A DNA stretch of 7,987 bases, from assembly GCA_025927795.1 (NCBI GenBank), contig JAICKT010000195.1:1-7987 (forward strand), given 5' to 3'. The DNA is from Parafilimonas sp. Lineage in GTDB: Bacteria; Bacteroidota; Bacteroidia; Chitinophagales; Chitinophagaceae. A model generated the notes under the pieces. The model saw nothing but the letters and a program-made list of their open reading frames with translations, made no database searches and was not told where the DNA came from. How positions within the stretch are numbered: the first letter of the stretch is position 1; each line of letters opens with the position of its first letter. This document shows, piece after piece, positions 1 to 7,987 of the stretch. Position numbers and translations under genes: made by a program.

Positions 1-668
1 ACCCTGTTGGAAGTATAGTTAACGGAGATGGATTAGACTGGCATGTAGTGGGTGTAGTAAAGGATTTTATTTATGAATCGCCTTATGAAAAGGTACAGCA
101 GCTTGTTGTATTAGGTCCTAAATCATGGTTCTCTACAATTCATTTTAAATTAAATTCTGCAAATTCAACTGCGAAAGATTTACAGTTAGCTGAAACAATA
201 TTTAAAAAATATAATCCGCAATATCCTTTTGATTACAAATTTGCTGATGAATCTTATGCATTAAAATTTCAGGAAGAAAAACGTATTGGAACATTAGCTG
301 CTTTGTTTGCAGGCTTAACTATTTTTATTTCGTGCTTGGGATTATTTGGTCTCGCAACTTATATGGCAGAAAATCGCATAAAAGAAATTGGCGTTCGTAA
401 AGTGCTGGGTGCATCTGTGATGAGCATTACATCATTGCTTTCAAAAGATTTTTTAAAGCTTGTAATTATTTCATTGTTGATTGCTTCACCTATTGCATGG
501 TGGGCAATGAGTACATGGCTTAAAGATTATTCATATCATATCAAGATTGAATGGTGGGTGTTTGTGCTGGCAGGTGTTTTATCTATTGCTATTGCATTAC
601 TTACTGTAAGTTATCAATCAATCAAAGCAGCAATATCAAATCCTGCAAAAAGTTTAAGAACAGAATAA
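1..668 (+). CDS. MacB/FtsX-type ABC transporter permease, C-terminal part (5' end outside window)
   Basis: This is the inner-membrane permease subunit of a MacB-like ABC transporter; the substrate is unknown. The frame is open from base 3, giving 221 residues before TAA at 666-668. The GTG at 48 is not the start: the 15 codons before it read PVGSIVNGDGLDWHV and join directly to VGVVKDF, the usual end of the periplasmic MacB_PCD domain (W-x-VVGVVKDF). The rest of the periplasmic domain runs to about base 280. The FtsX domain follows, with hydrophobic segments near bases 285-359, 453-515 and 549-614. The family signature RIKEIGVRKVLGAS lies at bases 375-416, after the first segment, and the protein ends in the typical NPAKSLRTE. 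Bacteroidetes permeases of this class are usually about 780-800 residues with two FtsX units, so roughly three quarters lies upstream. No ATPase gene is visible. The neighbour sprA converges on it, so they are not an operon. The family call is secure; the substrate is not inferable. Confidence 0.92.
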   Translation, partial: PVGSIVNGDGLDWHVVGVVKDFIYESPYEKVQQLVVLGPKSWFSTIHFKLNSANSTAKDLQLAETIFKKYNPQYPFDYKFADESYALKFQEEKRIGTLAALFAGLTIFISCLGLFGLATYMAENRIKEIGVRKVLGASVMSITSLLSKDFLKLVIISLLIASPIAWWAMSTWLKDYSYHIKIEWWVFVLAGVLSIAIALLTVSYQSIKAAISNPAKSLRTE

Positions 669-723
669 TATTTGCATCATCAGCTTATACTGATGTTTGT
701 TATTCTGCAATTTTTTATTTTTT
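661..723 (+). terminator. Probable intrinsic terminator of the permease gene, overlapping its stop codon
   Basis: There are two nested perfect inverted repeats. The outer stem pairs CAGAATAA (661-668, which contains the TAA stop) with TTATTCTG (700-707), 8 bp. The inner stem pairs CATCAG (678-683) with CTGATG (690-695), 6 bp, around a 6-base loop. A T-rich tract follows at 711-723, broken by one A. The layout of stem then T run fits Rho-independent termination of plus-strand transcription. The stems are AT-rich, so stability is moderate. Read on the minus strand, only a short T run (5 bases, near 645-649) follows the hairpin, so bidirectional use for sprA is possible but weaker. Confidence 0.6.
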
Positions 724-739
724 GATAAATCAAATTTTT
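721..739 (+). terminator. Second weak hairpin with T run, possible back-up terminator
   Basis: TTTGA (721-725) pairs with TCAAA (730-734) across a TAAA loop, and five Ts follow at 735-739. The stem is only 5 bp and AT-rich, so it could be chance in this AT-rich gap. Its position directly after the stronger candidate is the main reason to list it. Confidence 0.25.
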
Positions 740-814
740 ATGCCTCTTTCGTTATCAGTACGAATAAGTATGCTGAATTAATTGATGGCAATGTGAAGAT
801 ATAATCACAAATTT

Positions 815-3800
815 TTATTGCGGCGGTGGTTGTGTGTTATCTAATCCTCCTGCCGAAGATGATGACGGTGCGATTGAAATGCGTAACTCAATTCCTGCTC
901 TTGTATTAGTAATAGGCGCAGAGGTAGATATATATGGAATTACGCGCTGCTGTTCAAAATAAAAGCGTAAATCAATTCTATTGTTTATAATATAATCGAA
1001 CGCTGGTTGTATGCCAATTGTTTTTTGTCCGCCTGTACTAAATGCGGCAGGATTATCAAGCCGGCTATTGCTTTGCACATCATTACGGAAAGAAAGATCA
1101 AGATTTAAACTTAAATCTGTTTGGCTTGGATCTGCCTTTACAAACGGAATTTTAAAAGGAATATTTACACCATGTTTTCTAAAGCTGCCACCAAATGTTA
1201 TAGAACTGCTTCTTACTTCACTTAACTGATAATCGTATAAGCTTAAACTCAACTGCCTGCTTTTTGCATATTCAAATCGTAAAGCTGTTTGATTTTTTGT
1301 AGTGATATCAAAACCAATCAACGGTGCAAATTGTTCTTGTATAGTTAGATTTGGAATTAAAAAGAACGGAACATAATTCCCTGATACCGGATCTATAAAC
1401 GCAGGCTGGCTTAAATGCAATGGATCATAAAATAATAACTGACTGCTGAAGCTATTAAAGCTTAATGTGCTTGTATAGCCATGTGTAATAGTTATGTTGC
1501 TGAATACATCAGCCAGTGCAGGTATTTTGGATAATCCTGTATATGTAACACGCCAGTTAGGTAACGCATGTACGCCTTTAAAAGGATTTGTTTTTATCGT
1601 TTTATAAGATTCATCAATCAACGAAATTGAATTTGGATCTTTACCAGTATAAGCTGCAATAAATGCAGGCAATAAAACATCCTGCTGATAACGACCATAA
1701 CCTGTGGGAAAACCATCGCCCTGAAATGTTTGATTCCAATATGGATTTGCTGCCGCAAGACGCTTTGCAATTATTATACGATTGCTTTGAAATTCATTAA
1801 ACGTTTGAGAAATTTCATTTGGATTTGTTTTCTTAAACAATGTTTGGAAACTGATATATGAAACCGTAAATCCACCACCCGCTAACGGACTTAAATGCTG
1901 GAAGGTATCAACGGTAGGCGCAGTTGGGGTAGGAAGGTTTTTAAACAGTTCATTATAATTTTTAGAAAATGTTTTTTGAACATTTACATCAATATTAAAT
2001 TCTCTTATAGGTTCTAATTGTGCCGTTATATTTAATTGCTGCTGGTAATCCTGTTGATATAAAAGATTGAAAAAAGTATCTCTTGTAATTACACCTTCTC
2101 TTGCTTTTTGATCTAACCAGTTTGCATCAGGCTGCTTACCAAAAATATAAGCATAACCCGGCTGATTTGTTTTTTGATTTTCGCCTAAATATCCTGTGCC
2201 TGTTGTAATGCCGGGTACACGGCTATCATAGTTTTCATTATAACTTACTGAAACGTGTTTAACCATTGTAACAATACCGCCAATAGCTTTTACAGCGCCA
2301 TTTATTGGGCCATGTTGCTTTGCTTTACGCATCGCGATGCGATAATTTCTTTTTTGTTGCCGCCATTGCTGTAACGCATGTCTGCGCGCAAAACCTTTTA
2401 GCTTATGCCCTGCCGAATCTTTAATAACCTGCGCACGAGGTTTTGGTTTTTGCAAAGTATCATTTCCGTTTGTTGTACTATCAGCTTCTGTCGCATTATC
2501 ATCAGAAGGTGTACTTACTGCAGTTAAGAATTTTGATTTTGAATACAATCTTGTAAAATCAAATTCACCAGTTACATTATTTTGTTTTGAATTTTCAATC
2601 GTATTGCCAAAACTTACTGCGAGTAAACTGGCGCCAATCCAGTTATATGTTGTAGTATAGCTATAATGCGCCGTTACCCAATCGGTAACCGGAAATTTTG
2701 AAAGTGGTACATTATAACTTAATGTTGCGTGTTGCTGATATAAAGTATTTCTGCCGACATGAAAAAAGTTTTCGCGAACCGTATCTTTTTTTGCCTTTGT
2801 ATTTAATTCTCCAAAAGGTTCATCAACTCTTGCAAAAGCTGTTGCAGCAAAATCTAAATTAAGACTGCGTGTAAAATCCCATCGCAAATTATAGTAGCGG
2901 TCAAACGTAAAGTATTTATCGTAAGTTGTATCAACCTGTTCAATCTTGCTATCATAAGTATTAATAATGCGCGGCACATAAAAACCAAACTGGCGATTAA
3001 TATCAGCCCTGAAACTTAACAGCGATGGAACAACATTGAAATTAAAATCTCTTACAGGATTTAACCATACACTTTTATTTTTGATAAGATTTTTAAAAGG
3101 CTCTGTAAATTTTGAAGAAGTATTAAATGTATATCCAAAACCCCCCGCGTATTTTTTTATATTATTCATTTTTATCAATGGGTTGGTTTGCTGAAATTCT
3201 GTGTAAGAATAACTAAAATCAAAATTGCTGATACTCCATAAATGAGGTTTCGAACCTGGCGATCCGAAGCGCACATTTGTAAAGTTTATTGTTTTAATTG
3301 TTGTTTGATCAATTGCTGCGCGCTTTACAGAATCTCTGTTGTTTGTCATCTTAAGCTTATCCTTATATAAAATATCCATGTCATAAGGATCGTATTCGGG
3401 TGTTAAAATAGTTTTATTGATGCTTGCATAAACAGGAATGGTTATACCTAATTTTTGTGGCAATAATTTTCCGGCATCAATATTTAAAGCTGCATCAAAC
3501 TGGAACATATTATCTTTTGCACGCGCATTTATTTGCTGATCAATTGCACCAAAACCATATGTATAAGTATTGGCTGATAAAGAAAGCGTTCCTAAATCTG
3601 CAAGCTGTATATCTGCTCTTGCTAAAGCGGAGTAACCACCTTTCTCATCAATTTTAGAAAGACGTAATTCATTCACCCAAACTTCTGTACTGATGGTGCT
3701 GTTTGTTTCATTTTCAACTGCAATTAAAAAGCTTTGCACTTCACCAAGATTTGGATTACCTTTTATGGCATAAGTGCGATTGCCGATTAACTCCGAATAA

Positions 3801-6800
3801 AATTGCGCTATCGGGTAGTTTTTTGTATTGCGTCTTATTTTAAGCTGAACAAGATCTTGTAAAATAACGTTTAGACTATTTGAATCAGGCCAAATTTGCT
3901 CAGGTGTTGCAGTGCTGCTGAATTGTGTTATTTCAAGTGGAATTTTTATTTCATAATAATTATCAAGAAAATCCTGACCGATACGAATTACTGCATCAAC
4001 TTGTCCATTCGTTAATTGCGGTGACTGTTTCAAACCAGATTCTGCGTGAATGAACATTGACATTTCTCCATACTGTCTTAAATCAAGATTTAATGTTTTA
4101 AACACTGCTCTTGAATCATGCTTTTGAAGATTATTTATCTGCAAGCTCATTGCCTGTTCATTCTGCAAAAGATTTACACCATTGTTACTTAACTCTTGCA
4201 CACGGTCAATGCCCGGCGGTGTTCTATAAGGTATTGGTTGACGATTGCTGTTTTCTTCAACATTAACTGCCAAAACATTTATTGTAGTGGCTGAAGGCTT
4301 CAGTTGTGTATAGCTGCCGGTTGTATCTACATCATAAGTAAATGTTCGCCACTGATTGCGCACAAGATCAAGTGTTGCAAAACGAAGTACAACAGAATCT
4401 TCAAAACCCGTCATATACATTCTTATAAAACGGATAGATTTAAAATCAGGAACCTTTCCTATGTTGTTTGTGAAATCTTCCACTGGTATACGAAACAAAA
4501 ACCAGTTTTCCGGAGCAGTGGTTCCATCTGCAAGTCTTGGCGTTACCGTTTTTTCATCCGTAATATATGGAGTTAATCCGACAGCCATTCCAGGCTTTAG
4601 ATTAATTTCATATTCATAATATGCCTCTGTCTCATTGAGCGTATTATCCCTGTTCAAATCTTCATTATCTGGATATAAAGTTGCAGCAGGCGAAAATTGT
4701 GAACTGCCGTTTGCGATAGGCGAATTGCCTTGCGGATTATTGTAATTTTTATATCTCGCTAAAATGCCGGCACCTGATGCATCAAAGCTCGCATCGCGAT
4801 ACCATTTATAATCATCATTTGAAGGATCAGCATTTGCCTCCTGAAACAATTTTGAAGTGGCACCAAAATTTGTTGCAATATCGTTTAAGTAAGCGCTTCG
4901 CTGTATTCTTTCTGTGTCATCATTCAGTCCGTCAAATCCAAGGTCCTGGTAAGCACGATCTGCAGGATCATTGCTGAATGCCTGCGTAAGTTGTATCGGG
5001 TTTATGGGTGATCTGCCCCAAACTGAGGTCTGTGTTATTGCCGGAATGTTTGGTGTGGGCAAACCATTCTCATAAAAACGCCTGCCATCTTTTAAAATAT
5101 CTTCACTTATATCACCAAGATTAATAAATAATTTTCCTCCTGTGCTTGTTGGATTTTTAATAAATGGATCCTGCATCCAGAATTCTATGTATTGAATGTT
5201 TCCGGTTTCAAAATCTGTTTGATCAAGACTGCGCATAATACCACCCCAACGCTTTTGCGGATTTCTTAATTTTCCGTTGGCATCTATATCAGCAACATCG
5301 TCTGTAAAATTATACGGACCAGGATCAGTTGGATAATAAGCCATATCAAACGTTGGTGTAACAACGTCTGTAATATTTGTTGTACGCTGCGGAAATAATT
5401 CGTTTGTAAAAACCTGTCTTACACGCGGATCACTTAATTCTTTTAAGTTACTGCGTAAAGGGTTATTTGGGCTTGATCTGTCCTGCAATGTTGGTTCGAT
5501 GTTATACCAGGCAAGCTTTGCACGATTCATTCCATATATTAAACTATCAGTAGCTGTAGCTTCGGGAAATAAACCATTACCTTGCGGTGTGGAAGCAAGC
5601 GTCCATGCAATAAAAGGAAAACGCAAATCCACACTGCTTGTGGCACCTTCAAAATCATCTATATAAATTAAACCTTCTGAACCTTTACCAATTTGCGGTG
5701 GATGACCGGGTTTTAAAACAGCTGCTTCACCATACGCATTAATGCTGCTCGGCGCTGTTGAATTATAAAAAGGAAGTTTGTTTATGAAACGTGTTAAGCC
5801 GGGTAGTTCGTTTTGATAACTGAAATCAACACCATACATCGTGTTGCGAATCGGGTCTTCATTATAATCAACTTTTGTAAAGAACGGACGCTCTGCTAAT
5901 CGTTCAATAGTACCACCAAGAGATAAATGTTTATTGGCAAGATAATCGAGCCGCACGCCTAAAAAGCTGCGCTGCTGAATACCGAATGTTGCATTATTTT
6001 CAAATGAAACACTAACCGGAATTCCTGAATTTATAATTGCCTGGTTAATTATTTTTAAAGTGCCGAGATTATAATCAATAATATAATCTGTGTTTTCCTG
6101 TAATACCTGTCCGCCTGCAGTTACCGTTACAGAACCTTGTGGAATATTAAATGCGCCCAAATAAATATCGGTGCTCGAACTGCCTTTTACTGTTCCCAAT
6201 AAAGCATAATGATTTTTGTTGGCATAGGTTTGTGCAATTGCTTTTATTGAATCGTATAATTCACTATAAACATATTTTTGTTTTACTGAATCCGGGATGC
6301 CTTGAAAAGCGATTGAATCCAAATCATGCCCAAAAGGTTCAAGTAGAGGAAAAACAATTTCTCCCTGTTGCTGCAAAACAGTAAAGCCATTTACAAAATC
6401 GTATTGACCATCAGGCTGCGGATCGCTTTGATTATTCAACCTGTCTGCGCGAAGAATAGTTATTAATGGCGTACCAGCAACTGTTGGATCACTTTGCGGC
6501 AAATATCTTTTTGTACCTGCACTTGGATCCTGATAAACAACATTTAATTTAAAAGCAGTAGAATCTAAACTGGTAACATCGAGCGCATAAACATTCTTCA
6601 TCATCAAACCCCATATAGGAAGATTCGTGCGTTGTGATGTTGCTTTTAATAATTTCAGAAAAAGTACTTTTTGCACACCAACTGTAGAATCAACCGTAAC
6701 ATCCTGCGAAAATTCTCCCACCTGGTAAACCCTGCCATTGTATGTATATTGATAAGCAACGGCAAGTACATCATCCGGCTGCAGTTGCACGTTTAATGAA

Positions 6801-7987
6801 ATAAATCCAACCTGCGGATTATAATAATATTCACTTGAATCAAGCTTTCGTGCGAATGTTTTTTCAAAATCATTTACTGGGGTTAACCCTTCTGAAAATA
6901 ATTTAGAATTTACTACAGCAGGATCTCTGTAAGAAGAATCATTTAAAATTTTAGTATAAAGATCATTTGCTCCGTTAAAGGGCAAAGCGCTTGCGTTGTT
7001 ACCTACATTTGAGTTAAGATGTGTGTTATAAGGATGCCCCTCGCCTAAATCCATTAAACCAACAATACCTCTTGTATTTGTTGTAGTGCCATTTCTGTTT
7101 GTAACCCAAACTTCCATGCGCACGATTTGCACCTGGCTATTTACCACAGGCAAATTGCTCATGGTTTTGTTGTAATTAAGTTTGAAATATTGCGCTAAAA
7201 GAAAATGTCTGTTCTCATCATAATCATCTAATTTCTTATTTATCTGCTGGCTTAACCCGCCACCTTGTAAAGCCACAGATTGTTGCTGTGAACGTTGATT
7301 GGCGAGTGCTGTGGTTATAAATAATTTTCCAAATTGTAGTTGTGTCTTTACACCAAACAGGCTTTGCGGGCTGCTCATTAAGGTGCTCTTTGTTTGAAAT
7401 GTAATGTTACCTGCTTCAACTGATTTCAGGATTTCATCATCCATTCCTTTATAATCAAGCTTAAGCTGGTTTTCATAATCAAAATTTGCAAGCGTGTTAT
7501 AACTAATGGGCAACTTTAATTTATCACCAATGCTTGCATTAATGTTGATGTTGGTATTCATATTAAAATCCAAACCGCCATTCTTTCTTGCACTTTCAGG
7601 CAGCGTCGGATTTTTAATAACTTCTCCCTGGTAACCCATTGTAATATCAATGGTGCCCTGCGGTTTTATATCAACTTTTAAACCCTGCGGCCCAAGTCCA
7701 AAAATTCTGTCAAATAATTTATCATATACTCTTGGTGGCGGTCTTGAAATTTTCCTGTTCAGGTCTAACAAAGTTTGTGCACGCTGATTAAAATAATCAT
7801 TCTCCTGCTTTTGAGATTGCAGGCGATACATTTCATCAAACGTTAGATAAGTTGGCTTGCGGTAAATAAGATCACCTACTTTTTCAGTAATATAATATTG
7901 ATTAGTTACCGGATCATATTCAATATTTTGTTTGATAATAGATGTATCAGGTAAGTCAAAAGGGTTTGTATAATTCGAGCTGAAACG
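815..7987 (-). CDS. sprA: SprA (Sov), type IX secretion outer-membrane translocon; N-terminus outside window
   Basis: SprA forms the giant outer-membrane beta-barrel (36 strands in the Flavobacterium johnsoniae structure) that passes T9SS cargo to the cell surface, working with PorV and a plug protein; it is needed for gliding. The stop is at 815-817. The frame is open to base 7987, giving 2390 residues against about 2400-2500 for the family, so the signal peptide and start lie beyond the window. The Met at 7829-7831 (called residue 1 here) is internal: the preceding codons encode typical SprA sequence (IEYDPVTNQYYITEKVGD, then YLTFDE). Family landmarks: QSLFGVKTQLQFGKL 156-170; ERPFFTKVDYNEDPI from 647; IDDFEG 724-729; EENSNRQPIPYRTPPG from 1192; NELRLS from 1387; SKNYNELF near 1955. 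Alternating-residue barrel strands run to the C-terminus, ending in RAGIELRISIA and a polar tail of 17 residues. No cysteine was found. Acidic EF-hand-like loops lie at 848, 963 and 1058, and a basic linker at 1773-1840. No frameshift or internal stop is seen. The neighbouring permease gene converges on it. Confidence 0.97.
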   Translation of the reverse strand, partial: RFSSNYTNPFDLPDTSIIKQNIEYDPVTNQYYITEKVGDLIYRKPTYLTFDEMYRLQSQKQENDYFNQRAQTLLDLNRKISRPPPRVYDKLFDRIFGLGPQGLKVDIKPQGTIDITMGYQGEVIKNPTLPESARKNGGLDFNMNTNININASIGDKLKLPISYNTLANFDYENQLKLDYKGMDDEILKSVEAGNITFQTKSTLMSSPQSLFGVKTQLQFGKLFITTALANQRSQQQSVALQGGGLSQQINKKLDDYDENRHFLLAQYFKLNYNKTMSNLPVVNSQVQIVRMEVWVTNRNGTTTNTRGIVGLMDLGEGHPYNTHLNSNVGNNASALPFNGANDLYTKILNDSSYRDPAVVNSKLFSEGLTPVNDFEKTFARKLDSSEYYYNPQVGFISLNVQLQPDDVLAVAYQYTYNGRVYQVGEFSQDVTVDSTVGVQKVLFLKLLKATSQRTNLPIWGLMMKNVYALDVTSLDSTAFKLNVVYQDPSAGTKRYLPQSDPTVAGTPLITILRADRLNNQSDPQPDGQYDFVNGFTVLQQQGEIVFPLLEPFGHDLDSIAFQGIPDSVKQKYVYSELYDSIKAIAQTYANKNHYALLGTVKGSSSTDIYLGAFNIPQGSVTVTAGGQVLQENTDYIIDYNLGTLKIINQAIINSGIPVSVSFENNATFGIQQRSFLGVRLDYLANKHLSLGGTIERLAERPFFTKVDYNEDPIRNTMYGVDFSYQNELPGLTRFINKLPFYNSTAPSSINAYGEAAVLKPGHPPQIGKGSEGLIYIDDFEGATSSVDLRFPFIAWTLASTPQGNGLFPEATATDSLIYGMNRAKLAWYNIEPTLQDRSSPNNPLRSNLKELSDPRVRQVFTNELFPQRTTNITDVVTPTFDMAYYPTDPGPYNFTDDVADIDANGKLRNPQKRWGGIMRSLDQTDFETGNIQYIEFWMQDPFIKNPTSTGGKLFINLGDISEDILKDGRRFYENGLPTPNIPAITQTSVWGRSPINPIQLTQAFSNDPADRAYQDLGFDGLNDDTERIQRSAYLNDIATNFGATSKLFQEANADPSNDDYKWYRDASFDASGAGILARYKNYNNPQGNSPIANGSSQFSPAATLYPDNEDLNRDNTLNETEAYYEYEINLKPGMAVGLTPYITDEKTVTPRLADGTTAPENWFLFRIPVEDFTNNIGKVPDFKSIRFIRMYMTGFEDSVVLRFATLDLVRNQWRTFTYDVDTTGSYTQLKPSATTINVLAVNVEENSNRQPIPYRTPPGIDRVQELSNNGVNLLQNEQAMSLQINNLQKHDSRAVFKTLNLDLRQYGEMSMFIHAESGLKQSPQLTNGQVDAVIRIGQDFLDNYYEIKIPLEITQFSSTATPEQIWPDSNSLNVILQDLVQLKIRRNTKNYPIAQFYSELIGNRTYAIKGNPNLGEVQSFLIAVENETNSTISTEVWVNELRLSKIDEKGGYSALARADIQLADLGTLSLSANTYTYGFGAIDQQINARAKDNMFQFDAALNIDAGKLLPQKLGITIPVYASINKTILTPEYDPYDMDILYKDKLKMTNNRDSVKRAAIDQTTIKTINFTNVRFGSPGSKPHLWSISNFDFSYSYTEFQQTNPLIKMNNIKKYAGGFGYTFNTSSKFTEPFKNLIKNKSVWLNPVRDFNFNVVPSLLSFRADINRQFGFYVPRIINTYDSKIEQVDTTYDKYFTFDRYYNLRWDFTRSLNLDFAATAFARVDEPFGELNTKAKKDTVRENFFHVGRNTLYQQHATLSYNVPLSKFPVTDWVTAHYSYTTTYNWIGASLLAVSFGNTIENSKQNNVTGEFDFTRLYSKSKFLTAVSTPSDDNATEADSTTNGNDTLQKPKPRAQVIKDSAGHKLKGFARRHALQQWRQQKRNYRIAMRKAKQHGPINGAVKAIGGIVTMVKHVSVSYNENYDSRVPGITTGTGYLGENQKTNQPGYAYIFGKQPDANWLDQKAREGVITRDTFFNLLYQQDYQQQLNITAQLEPIREFNIDVNVQKTFSKNYNELFKNLPTPTAPTVDTFQHLSPLAGGGFTVSYISFQTLFKKTNPNEISQTFNEFQSNRIIIAKRLAAANPYWNQTFQGDGFPTGYGRYQQDVLLPAFIAAYTGKDPNSISLIDESYKTIKTNPFKGVHALPNWRVTYTGLSKIPALADVFSNITITHGYTSTLSFNSFSSQLLFYDPLHLSQPAFIDPVSGNYVPFFLIPNLTIQEQFAPLIGFDITTKNQTALRFEYAKSRQLSLSLYDYQLSEVRSSSITFGGSFRKHGVNIPFKIPFVKADPSQTDLSLNLDLSFRNDVQSNSRLDNPAAFSTGGQKTIGIQPAFDYIINNRIDLRFYFEQQRVIPYISTSAPITNTRAGIELRISIAPSSSSAGGLDNTQPPPQ

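Noticed and set aside
748..764. Inverted repeat TTCGT/ACGAA with a 7-base loop, considered as an sprA terminator.
   Set aside because: The stem is only 5 bp and no T run follows on the minus strand.
551..781. Plus-strand open frame overlapping the permease end and running into the intergenic gap.
   Set aside because: It is out of frame with the well-supported permease, runs through the terminator hairpins, and its Cys/Ile/Ser-rich product resembles no family I know.
1011..1229. Plus-strand open frame antisense to the 3' part of sprA; similar ones at 3424-3657, 4777-4977 and 6151-6384.
   Set aside because: All lie fully inside sprA on the opposite strand, are short, and show no domain or convincing ribosome binding site.
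2328..2341. A 14-base perfect palindrome, CGCATCGCGATGCG, GC-rich in AT-rich surroundings.
   Set aside because: It sits inside sprA and encodes part of the basic linker. A 14-base palindrome has roughly one chance in 10,000-16,000 per position, so finding one in 8 kb is close to expectation, and no second copy was noticed.
4304..4619. Two overlapping plus-strand open frames (4304-4576 and 4356-4619) opposite sprA.
   Set aside because: Both are antisense shadows of a strongly supported coding frame, overlap each other in different frames, and their products show no recognisable domain.
815..7987. Alternative identities for the giant minus-strand protein: TonB-dependent receptor, LptD-like barrel, or gliding adhesin such as SprB.
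   Set aside because: No TonB plug or TonB-box pattern, no LptD signature and no adhesin repeats or T9SS C-terminal sorting domain are seen, whereas many SprA landmarks occur in the expected order.

Overview
The window comes from a Bacteroidota (Bacteroidetes) genome. The evidence is an AT-rich sequence, a full-scale SprA (the outer-membrane translocon of the type IX secretion system, T9SS), and a MacB/FtsX-type permease of the kind this phylum carries in many copies. Gliding or T9SS-secreting groups such as Chitinophagaceae, Sphingobacteriia or Flavobacteriia fit. I cannot place the genus from sequence alone.

Layout: (1) Bases 1-668, plus strand: the 3' end of a MacB/FtsX-like ABC transporter permease gene, whose start lies before the window. 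(2) Bases 669-814: a 146-base intergenic gap between convergent genes. It holds a nested hairpin followed by a T-rich tract, a good candidate terminator for the permease gene, and a second weaker hairpin plus T run. (3) Bases 815-7987, minus strand: one very large frame, sprA, filling about 90% of the window. Its frame stays open through base 7987, so the true start and the signal peptide lie beyond the window. In-window coding is 2390 residues, close to the family's usual total of roughly 2400-2500, so only the extreme N-terminus should be missing.

The two genes converge and nothing in the sequence ties them functionally. SprA forms the pore through which T9SS cargo (gliding adhesins, secreted enzymes) crosses the outer membrane. 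The permease end belongs to an inner-membrane MacB-like exporter or mechanotransmission-type ABC system of unknown substrate. I saw no tRNA, rRNA, CRISPR array, insertion sequence or other mobile element.

I do not find an undescribed system here. The points worth a second look lie inside SprA: three acidic EF-hand-like loops in one 220-residue stretch, a Thr/Asp-rich then strongly basic linker with clustered Bacteroidetes O-glycosylation motifs, and no cysteine in 2390 residues. The terminator hairpin that includes the permease stop codon is a further one.
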